This document shows, piece after piece, positions 45,855-54,898 of a stretch of 64,000 nucleotides of DNA. How positions within the stretch are numbered: the stretch's first letter is position 1; each line of letters opens with the position of its first letter. The DNA lies in NCBI RefSeq assembly GCF_031143425.1, contig NC_090447.1:852594760-852658759 (forward strand), written 5' to 3'. The notes below the pieces were generated by a model that had not been told where the DNA came from, did not search any database, and saw nothing but the letters and a program-made list of their open reading frames with translations. Position numbers and translations under genes: made by a program. This DNA comes from Pleurodeles waltl. Its lineage: Eukaryota > Chordata > Amphibia > Caudata > Salamandridae.

Positions 45855-47996
45855 CTATGACGGGACTGATGAATAGGAGGGGGGGGTGGGGGCAAAAAGG
45901 TCAACTTTGCAGAGGGACAGTTTCTGACGAACACTGGAATGGGTAGTTGGAGGAGGTCTGGGAGTGGAGGAAGAGGAGGTGGTTTTAGGAGGTGTAACTT
46001 TAGGTGTTTTGGGTGCAGGTGCAGGTACTGGAGGCTGTCGTGAGGTGGATGGATGTTGGGTGTGTGGGTGCCCGCGTTTGTGTACTTTGGGAGGGGGCAT
46101 CACAGACACACTGGGAGAGGACACAGGGGAAGTGTTAATGGGAGTGGAGGTGGTGAGTGCAGGTGATCTGGGTGTGGTGCTGGGTGTTGTGGTGCGAGTC
46201 CTGGTGCCTGTAGATGTAGTGCATGCAGGTGAGAGTGTAGACGAGACTGGGAGGGAGGAGGGAGACGACAAGGAGGGGGACACAGTGGAGGCAGTGGATG
46301 TTGCTGTGTCTGCACGTGGGTGATGCTTGTGTGTGTGCCTGTGAGTTGTGTGGTGCCTATGTTTGCCTGAGCTACTTTTGTGTGTTGAGGTGTGTGCATG
46401 CTGGTCTGATGGTGTGCTTGGGATAGGCAGGGGTACCGGGGATTGGGTCTGGGTGGAGGAGGTTGGAGGGGGGAGGCTAGACACAGGGACAATGGCTGCC
46501 ATCAGTGCTGAGGCCAGAGATGGCAGGGTTCGCTGAAGGACAGCCTGACCAGAATGAATGCCCTCCAGGAATGCATTACCGTGTTGCAACTCCCTTTCTA
46601 CACCCTGGATGGCATTCACAATGGTAGACTGCCCAACAGTGAGTGACCTGAGGAGGTCAATGGCCTCCTCACTGAGGGCAGCAGGGGTGACTGGGGCAGG
46701 GCCTGAGGTGCCTGGGGCGATGGTGATGCCCACCCTCCTGGGTGAGCGGGCACAGGGCGAACGCTGAGGGGCTGCTGGGAGGGCAGTGCTGGTAGGGGAG
46801 GTGGCGGCTGTACCTGTAGAAGTGGGGCGCACAGATGGTGCCGCCACCACAAGGGAGCTCCCATCGGCGGACAAGTCCGTGTCGCTGGTTGGTGATCCGG
46901 TGGCCGACGTGAAGCTCCCCTCGCCCTCCGTCCCACTGGTGCATTCTGAGTCCGTGGTGTGGCCCTCCATGGCCATGTGGGATGCAGCTCCCTCGTGCTC
47001 CAATGCCACTGTACCTCCGCCTGATGATGCTGATGCACAAAAGAACAGGGAGAACACAAAAAGAGGGGGGGGGAGACAGAAGAAAGACAGGTTGAGTGCA
47101 TGGCATACCGCTACCGTTGGCGGACACTACAGACACAGCTGCCCCCTGCACTACGCCGTGCTCCTGGCCTCTACAGATGCAATTCCTGGGATCTGGCCTA
47201 CATGGCTATGATGGACTTCTGCACACATGGATGCCACAGGGGCATGTATACCTGTACTTGGCACTCTACTGCGGTGGGGTAGAATGCCACATGGCCTGCA
47301 TTACGAAGGAGCCTAGCCTACGTATTTCTGCCCGGCCTAGGTACACCCACAGGCCTCCTCCCCCACCCAGAGCCCTCCACAGCGCGCAAAGTCTGCAGAA
47401 TGAGAGTGTACTCACCCCCTTGTGTCTGCTGTGATGCCCTCAAGCGCCCATCCAACTCAGGGTAGGCCACCGCCAGGATCCGGAACATCAGGGGGGTCAT
47501 GGGGTGACAGGCACCCCTCCCACGTTGTGAGGCCATCCCCAGCTGAGCCTCCGCCGTCTTCTTGCTCCAGCGGCGAATGTCCTCCCATCTTTTGCGGCAG
47601 TGGGTGCCCCGTCTCTGGTGGACCCCCAGGGTACGGCCGTCCTTGGCGATGGCATACCAAATGTCCTTCTTCTGGTGGGCGCTGACCTACATGACATGCA
47701 CAAGGGAAGAAGAGGAGTCATTACCAACTGCACCGTCGATGTGAGTGTCCCCCCTCCCTACCCTAGCCATGTGGCACATTCATTCACATGCATTAATGTT
47801 CCCTGAACTCTGCCCCTTCCCTCTTACAACCAGCCCTCTCCACCAAGGCCTAGCCCATACAACTTGCTCCCTGTGTACTAACCTGTTGGTCTGGAGGACC
47901 GTAGAGTAGCGTGTACTGGGGGAGGACCCCGTCTACTAGTTTCTCCAACTCCTGAGCAGTGAAGGCAGGGGCCCTTTCCCCAGACGCAGCAGCCAT
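45855..47996 (-). CDS. Myb/SANT-like protein antisense in transposase intron 1 (el2, open)
   Basis: Three exons are predicted: 47996-47883 (donor GTTAGT), 47686-47416 (acceptor ATGTAG, donor GTGAGT) and about 47029-45855. Their 114+271+1175 nt form one open frame of 519 residues. Residues 1-110 are a Myb/SANT-like (trihelix-type) DNA-binding domain: P-A-F-T-A-Q-E-L, D-I-W-Y-A-I-A-K-D-V and C-R-K-R-W-E-D-I-R-R-W. Residues 140-200 are acidic/Ser-rich. About 240-310 is a helical segment with I-D-L-L-R-S-L-T-V-G and G-V-E-R-E-L-Q. The rest is Ser/Thr/Pro/His-rich. Such proteins probably bind element DNA and recruit transposase. A C-run slip at about 45880-45895 would extend the frame into the 60-bp repeats, so the end may be premature. 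Exon 3's acceptor is the least certain. Confidence 0.72.
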
Positions 47997-48443
47997 TGTC
48001 GCTTCCAGACCAAGGTCACAGCAACACTTGCAGTGTAGGTCCTCTCCTGTCGAAGATCACGTATTGAGTAATTGAACAGATAGAAAATGCCGGTCGCGTC
48101 CGCGGCGGTGCGTCCCGTTACCGCCGGCGTACATCGCCATTGGCTCCCGGGACCCATAGGGTCCAATGTTAACCAATGCAGCATTGCGCTGCGGTCCTCG
48201 ACCGCCTACCGTGACGGTGTACAACGCCAGCGCAGTTACCTCACATCCCATTGTCCCACTTTGCAGGTCAGGCAGCCGCCATTTCAGGGGCCCACATGGC
48301 TTCATTTCCAACTGTGTCACACATACCTAGGCCTAGACTCAACACACATACAGGCCACCTTTTGTGTATGATTAGTGTCTGTGTAAACTGTGGGTGCGTA
48401 CCTCTGAGTTGTTTGACTCTATGCTCGCTGTTGTCCTTCATAG
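47997..48443. promoter_or_regulatory. CCAAT-box promoter region (el2)
   Basis: Same layout as in el1: ATTGG at 48139-48143, CCAAT at 48163-48167 and 48173-48177, between the Myb/SANT start and transposase exon 2. Conservation of all three boxes between copies supports function for the open el2 gene. Confidence 0.6.
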
Positions 48444-49096
48444 GCACCGTCCACTGGGACATGTGAGGAGATGGTGGCATCCTCTGGTGTACCGACCGTT
48501 GGTGGACCTGTCGACAATGGAGGAGCGACATTTGATTATCACATACAGGTATGACTGTGCCACAATCCAGGAACTGTGTACCCATTTGGAGCCAGACCTG
48601 ATGTCAGCAATCCGCCATCCCACAGGAATCCCCCCTCAATTGCAGGTGCTGTCAGTGCTCCATTTCCTTGCAAGTGGGTAATTTCAAACAACAGTGGCCA
48701 TAGCATCAGGGATGTCCCAGCCTATGTTTTCAAACGTATTATCCAGAGTGTTGTCTGCCCTTCTGAAACACATGCAAAGCTACATCGTTTTCCCTCAGGT
48801 GGAGGATTTGCCTACAGTGAAAGGGGATTTCTATGGCCCGGGACACATCCCCAACATCATAAGTGCCATTGATGGGACACATGTGGCTTTGGTACCCCCC
48901 CACAGGAGTGAACAAGTGTACAGAAACCGGAAGAGTTATTATTCTATGAATGTACAGATGGTATGTTTGGCAGACCAGTACATCTCCCATGTGAATGCCA
49001 AGTTCCCTGGCTCAGTGCATGACGCCTACATCCTGTGGAATAGCAGCATCCCTTATGTGATGAGTCAACTCCAGAGGCACCGTGTGTGGCTATTAG

Positions 49097-49195
49097 GTGA
49101 GCACCTGGAAGCAAGTCAGTGGGAATGGTTGTCTGGGTCTGGGGATATCCCTCCAGGTTAGTGCGTGTCTAACAGTTGTCCCTCACCATTTGCAG
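49097..49195 (+). other. Transposase intron 2 (el2)
   Basis: 99 bp, GTGAGC...TTTGCAG, nearly identical to 39926-40024. Confidence 0.88.
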
Positions 49196-49574
49196 GTGAC
49201 TCTGGTTACCCCAACCTGTCATGGCTCCTGACCCCAGTGAGGAATCCCAGGACAAGGGCACAGGAACGCTACAATGAGGCCCATGGGCAAACTAGCAGGG
49301 TGATCGAGCGGACCTTCGGCCTCCTGAAGGCCAGGTTCAGGTGCCTCCATATGAAAGGTAGATCCCTATTCTACTCACCAAAGAAGGTGTGCCAGATCAT
49401 CGTGGCCTGCTGTATGCTTCATAACTTGGCTTTGCGACGACAGGTGCCTTTTCTGCAGGAGGATGGTGCAGATGGCGGTGTTGTTGCAGTAGTGGATCCT
49501 GTGGACAGTGAAGACGAGGAAGCAGAGGAAGAAGACAGGCACAACAGGGACTCAGTCATCCAGCAATATTTCCA

Positions 49575-51184
49575 GTCGAAGATCAGGTATCTAGTGATTG
49601 AACAGATAGAAAATGGCGGTGACGTCCGCGGCGGTGACGTCCGCGGCAGTGCGTATCATCACCGCCGGCGCACTTCCTCATTGGCTCCTGGGACCCATAG
49701 GGTTCAATGTTAACCAATGCAGCATTGCGCCGCGGTCTACGACCGCCTACTGCGACGGTGTGCAACGCCACAATCCCATTGTCCCAGTTTAGAGGTCAGG
49801 CAGCCGCCATTTCAGGGGCCCACATGGCTTCATTTACTTCTGCGTCACACATAGCTAGGCCTACACTCAACACACATACAGGAAGGTTTTTGTCTTTGAT
49901 GTCGTGTTCTGTGTAACTGTGGGTACATACCTAGAAAAGAGTTGACTCTGTGGTCGCTGTTGTCCATCCTAGGCACCGTCATTTGGGACAATTGAGAAGA
50001 TGGCGGAATCCTCCGGTATACCGACCGCTGGTGGACCTGTTGACAATGAAGGAACGACATTTAATCGTCACCTACAGGTTTGACCGTGCCACTATCCAGG
50101 AACTATGTACCCAGTTGGAGCCAGACCTAATGTCACCAATCCACCATCCCACTGGAATCCCCCCTGACGTGCAGGTGCTGTCAGTGCTCCATTTCCTTGC
50201 AAGTGGATCTTTTCAAACAACAGTAGCCATGGCATCAGGGATGTCCCAGCCCATGTTTTCCAACGTGCTGTCCAGAGTGTTGTCTGCCCTTCTGAAACAC
50301 GTAAGGAGATACCTCATTTTCCCTGAGGTGGAAGATTTGGCTACAGTGAAAGGTGACTTCTATGCCCTTGGACATATCCCCAACATCATAGGTGCTATTG
50401 ATCGCACCCATGTAGCTCTGCCCCCCCCCCACAGGAGTAAACAGGTGTACAGGAACCGTAAGAGTTATCATTCCATGAATGTACAGATGGTCTGTTTGGC
50501 AGACCAGTACATCTCCCAGGTTAATGCTATGTTCCCTGGCTCAGTGCATGAAGCCTACATCCTGCGGAATAGCAGCATCCCTGATATGATGGGTCAACTC
50601 CAGAGGCTATTAGGAGACTCTGGTTACCCCAACCTGTCCTGGCTATTGACCCCAGTGAGGAATCCGGGGAGCAGGGCAGAGGAACGTTACAATGAGGCCC
50701 ATGGGCGGAGTAGGAGGGTGATCGAACGCACCTTCGGCCTCCTGAAGGCCAGGTTCAGGTGCCTCCATATGACAGGTGGTTCCCTATTCTACTCACCGAA
50801 GAAGGTGTGCCAGATCATCATCGCCTGCTCGATGCTTCACAATCTTGCTTTGCGACGCCAAGTGCCTTTTCTGCAGGAGGATGGTCCAGATGACGGTGTT
50901 GTGGCAGCTGTGGAGCCTGTGGACAGTGATAAGGAGGAAGCTGAGGAAGAAGACAACGACAACAGGGAGTCAGTCATACAGCAATATTTCCAGTGACACA
51001 CAGGTGAGAAAATTTTCATTTTTACCATTTCATTCACTGTCACATGTCTTCCTCTAGCCTGTGTATAATTTCATAGCATTATTTGGTAATTGAGTTGTTC
51101 CTTTACATAACGGTTTCACAGGTGTGCTTACCAATGTGTGTCATTTGCATGCATCCTTCAAGGACTTGTGATGTGTGACATAGG
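49575..51184 (+). mobile_element. Harbinger fragment el3, fused head-on-tail to el2
   Basis: It begins with TCGAAGATCAGGTAT, which in el1 lies at 38879, about 390 bp upstream of exon 2. It continues through the CCAAT region (ATTGG 49680-49684, CCAAT 49714-49718; the middle box is TCAAT) and the whole transposase exon. It ends about 190 bp after the stop codon, where LTR sequence starts. The junction with el2 has a 2-bp overlap (GT). No terminal repeat remains at either side. It is of the same subfamily as el4, not el1/el2. Confidence 0.85.
49973..50996 (+). CDS. HARBI1-type transposase, intronless downstream exon (el3)
   Basis: An open frame from the exon-2 acceptor (CATCCTAG at 49972) to the stop, about 340 codons without nonsense. 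Order: Arg-rich start, G-S-F-Q-T-T-V-A-M-A-S-G-M-S-Q-P-M-F-S, G-A-I-D, G-D-S-G-Y-P, V-I-E-R-T-F, acidic tail, Q-Q-Y-F-Q. The intron found in el0-el2 before D-S-G-Y-P is absent. Next to that site H-R-V-W is missing (12 nt). The Gly after the first catalytic Asp is Arg (I-D-R-T-H), and V-P-P-P is P-P-P-P. The Asp, Asp, Glu triad is kept, but these changes and the absent exon 1 make activity doubtful. It is an incomplete gene fragment. Confidence 0.78.
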
Positions 51185-54100
51185 TTTTGGAGGCTGGACT
51201 GGCTTGTAGTGGGTACCAGGGGGTACTTACACTCTGTACCAGGACCAGTTATCCCTTACTAGTGTAGAAGAGGTGTTTCTAGCAGCTTAGGCTGATAGAA
51301 GGTAGCTATGGAGAGCAGCTTAGGCTGAACTAGGAGACATGCAAAGCTCCTACTATACCACTGGTGTCATATGCACAATATCATAAGAAAACACAATACA
51401 CAGATATACTAAAAATAAAGGTACTTTATTTTTATGACAATATGCCAAAAGTATCTCAGTGAGTACCCTCAGTATGAGGATAGCAAATATACACAAGATA
51501 CATGTACACAATACCAAAAATATGCAGTAATAGCAAAAGGAAGTAATGCAAGCAATGTACAGTCACAATAGATTGCAATGAGATCACATAGGTATAGGGG
51601 CAACACAAACCTTTTACTCCAAAAGTGGAATGCGAACCACGAATGGACCCCAAACCTATATGAGCTTGTAGAGGGTCGCTGGGACTGTAAGAAAACAGTG
51701 AGGGTTAGAAAAATAGCCCACCCCAATACCCTGAAAAGTAGGTGTAAAGTGTACCTATATTCCCCAGAGAGCACAGAAGTCGTGATAGGGGAATTCTGTA
51801 AGGAAGACCAACACCAGCAATGTAACAAAGGTGGATTTCCGGACGAGAGTACCTGTGGAACAAGGGGACCAAGTCCAAGAGTCGCGACAAAGTCGAGATT
51901 GGGCAGATGCCCAGGAAATGCCAGCTGAGGATGCAAAGAAGCTGCCACCGGATGGTAGAAGCTGTGGATCCTGCAAGAACGAAGAAGTCTAGGAACTTCC
52001 CCTTTGGAGGATGAATGTCCATCGTCGTGAAGAAGCTTGCAGAGGTGTTCCCATGCAGAAAGACCGCAAACAAGCCTTGCTAGCTGCAAGGGTTGCGGTT
52101 AGGATTTTTGGATGCTGCTGTGGCCCAGGAGGGACCAGGATGTCGCCAATTGCGTGAGGAGACAGAGGGGGTGCCCAGCAAGATAGGGAGCCCTCACAGA
52201 AGCAGGCAGCACCTGCAGAAGTGCCAAAACAGGCACTACAAAGAAGAGTGAACCGGAGCTCACTCAAAGTCACAAAAGGAGATCCCACGATGCCGGAGGA
52301 CAATTCAGGAGGTTGTGCACTGCAGGTTAGAGTGTCGGGGACCCAGGCTTGGTTGTGCACAAAGGAAATCGTGGAAGAGTGCACAGGAGCCGGAGCAGCT
52401 GCAAATCACGCGGTACCCAGCAATGTAGTCTAGCGTGGGGAGGCAAGGACTTACCTCCACCAAACTTGAACTGAAGAGTCACTGGACTGTGGGAGTTACT
52501 TGGACAGAGTTGCTGAGTTCCAGGGACCACGCTCGTCGTGCTGAGAGGGGACCCAGAGGACTGGTGATGCAGTTCTTTTGGTGCCTGCGGTTGCAGGGGG
52601 AGGATTCCGTCGGCCCACAGGAGATTTCTTCAGAGCTTCTAGTGCAGAGAGGAGGCAGACTACCCCCACAGCATCCACCACCGGGAAAACAGTTGAGAAG
52701 GCGGCAGGATCAGCGATACAAGGTTGCAGTAGTCGTCTTTGCTACTTTGTTCCGGTTTTGCAGGCTTCCTGAGCAGTCAGCGGTCGATTCCGTGGCAGAA
52801 GGTGAAGAGAGAGATGCAGAGGAACTCTGATGAGCTCTTGCATTCGTTATTTAAAGAATTCCCCAAAGCAGAGACCCTAAATAGCCAGAAAAGGAGGTTT
52901 GGCTACCTAGGAAGGAGGATAGGCTAGCAACACAGGTAAGAGCCTATCAGAAGGAGTCTCTGATGTCAACTGCTGGCACTGGCCACTCAGAGCAGTCCAG
53001 TGTGCCACCAGCACCTCTGTTTCCAAGATGGCAGAGGTCTGGAGCACACTGGAGGAGCTCTTGGCACCTCCCTGGGAGGTGCAGGTCAGGGGAGTGGTCA
53101 CTCCCCTTTCCTTTGTCCAGTTTCGCGCCAGAGCAGGGCTGGGGGATCCCTGAACCGATGTAGACTGGCTTATGCAGAGATGGCACCATCTGTGCCCATC
53201 AAAGCATTTCCAGAGGCTGGGGGAGGCTACTCCTCCCCGCCCTGACACCTTTTTCCAAAGGGAGAGGGTGTAACACCCTCTCTCTGAGGAAGTCCTTTGT
53301 TCTGCCTTCCTGGGCCAAGCCTGGCTGGACCTCAGGAGGGCAGAAACCTGTCTGAGGGGTTGGCAGCAGCAGCAGCTGCAGTGAAACCCCGGGAAAGGTA
53401 GTTTGGCAGTACCCGGGTCTGTGCTAGAGACTCGGGGGATCATGGAATTGTCTCCCCAATGCCAGAATGGCATTGGGGTGACAATTCCATGATCTTAGAC
53501 ATGTTATATGGCCATGTTCGGAGTTACCATTGTGACGCTATACATAGGTAGTGACCTATGTATAGTGCACACGTGTAATGGTGTCACCGCACTCACAAAG
53601 TCTGGGGAATTTGCCCTGAACGATGTGGGGGCACCTTGGCTAGTGCCAGGGTGCCCACACACTAAGTAACTTAGCACCTAACCTTTACCAGGTAAAGGTT
53701 AGACATATAGGTGACTTATAAGTTACTTAAGTGCAGTGGTAAATGGCTGTGAAATAACGTGGACGTTATTTCACTCAGGCTGCTGTGGCAGGCCTGTGTA
53801 AGAATTGTCAGAGCTCCCTATCGGTGGAAAAAGAAATGCTGCAGCCCATAGGGATCTCCTGGAACCCCAATACCCTGGGTACCTCAATACCATATACTAG
53901 GGAATTATAAGGGTGTTCCAGTATGCCAATGTGAATTGGTGAAATTGGTCACTAGCCTGTTAGTGACAATTTGTACAGAGAGAGCATATCCACTGAGGTT
54001 CTGGTTAGCAGAGCTTCAGTGAGACAGTTAGGCATCACACAGGGAACACATACATATAGGTCACAAACGTATGAGCACTGGGGTCCTGGCTAGCAGGGTC

Positions 54101-54262
54101 CCAGTGACACATAACAAACATACTGAAAACATAGGGTTTTTACTATGAGCACTGGGCCCTGGCTAGCAGGATCCCAGTGAGACAGTGAAAACACTCTGAC
54201 ATTTACTCACAAACAGGCCAAAAGTGGGGGTAACAAGGCTAGAAAGAGGCTACTTTCTCACA
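51185..54262 (-). repeat. 3' LTR of the Gag-protease element
   Basis: About 3.08 kb; the end reads TACTTTCTCACA at 54262. The left edge against Harbinger el3 is TTTTGGAGGCTGG where the canonical form is TGTAGGAGGCTGG, so the first bases are altered. It carries the palindromes at 53438-53494, 53538-53565 and 53749-53774, and an inverted AATAAA near 51412-51420. Confidence 0.9.
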
Positions 54263-54264
54263 CA

Positions 54265-54278
54265 ACCCCCCCCCCCCA
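54265..54278 (-). other. Polypurine tract
   Basis: A run of about 14 C on the plus strand (G on the element strand), 2-3 bp from the 3' LTR start. This is the expected place and composition of the plus-strand primer for LTR retrotransposons. Confidence 0.75.
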
Positions 54279-54539
54279 AACGAAGGACAATAAGGCTAAC
54301 CTTGGCCAGTTGAGACTTTATTGTCTAAGTGATGATAAGTAGAGAGTAGCTCTGCAATAGACTGGTTACTCCCTTTATCCTCCACTATATGGTTACTTCC
54401 CTGTAGGGATTTAAACCACCCTGTTCGAAGTTTTTTAGCTAAGCAACAATGTGAAGATATATTTTCAGAGTTTCTATCAGTAAGTTTTAGTTTAGAGCAG
54501 TGGGAATTGTCCACTGGACCTATTTCTAGTGATGAGAAT

Positions 54540-54898
54540 GCCAGACAGGGATGCTGTCTCAGTAAAGCCATAGCTGGGCAAAAACGTTGTCCTTATGGCT
54601 GGAAGAGAGAATAGGAATGCTGTTTCTCTTGATTTGGAGCAGGGTAGGGATGCTGTCCTATGAGCTCCACACTAGGGCAGGGTTGCTGTCCTAAGTGTTG
54701 TGAGGCAGTGCAGGGTTTCTGCACTAAAGTTTCTCTGGGAGGGTTGGAGGGATGCTCCATGTTAACTAAAATGGTGCTCTTTTTCTCACCAATATGAGTT
54801 ATCCGACAGAGAGTTACTTCCACCTCAGGGAGTACTGCTATGCCAGCTGATGATTCCCTTGGAACAGGTGCCACCCCCGGAGAGGTTTCTCCCATCAC
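54540..54898 (-). pseudogene. Post-Gag open segment with repeated Q-H/Q-P codons
   Basis: A 101-codon open frame (54898-54593) overlaps the end of the Gag-protease ORF in another frame. Its second half is a degenerate repeat of 11-13 codons. The cores Q-K-P-C, Q-Q-P-C, Q-H-P-Y, Q-H-S-Y, then beyond the stop Q-R-F-C and Q-H-P-C, extend to about 54540. I do not recognise a family. It may be a decayed start of Pol, or a repeat that arose after Pol was lost. Confidence 0.45.

Larger units (their letters stand above)
43443..49574 (+). mobile_element. Harbinger transposon el2, right end lost
   Basis: The left end is GGTGGTCATTACAACCCTGG as in el1, again inserted in the Helitron, preceded by TAT. 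The body is collinear and closely similar to el1 up to the last transposase codons. At 49574/49575 it switches to the upstream region of another copy (el3). Everything beyond the transposase, including the NAIF1-like gene and right terminus, is missing. It therefore cannot transpose alone. Confidence 0.88.
43772..49713 (+). pseudogene. HARBI1-type transposase of el2 (three exons, two stops, chimeric tail)
   Basis: Exon 1 is 43772-43854 (M-D-P-E-L-Q-I-L; TGA at 43844-43846 where el1 has CGA, a CpG-type change). Exon 2 is 48444-49096, with TAA at 48679-48681, identical to el1. Intron 2 is 49097-49195. Exon 3 starts at 49196. The catalytic blocks I-D-G-T-H, G-D-S-G-Y-P and I-E-R-T-F are intact, although the Gly before A-I-D-G-T-H is Ser. 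The normal end Q-Q-Y-F-Q is followed directly by el3 sequence, so the frame runs on for about 46 foreign residues to a stop at 49713. The 4.6-kb first intron holds the intact antisense Myb/SANT gene. Confidence 0.8.

Noticed and set aside
44802..45934. Long overlapping ORFs on both strands (over 330 codons) across the 60-bp repeats
   Set aside because: Unit lengths divisible by three keep several frames open at once. Only the minus frame linked to the Myb/SANT gene has any context.
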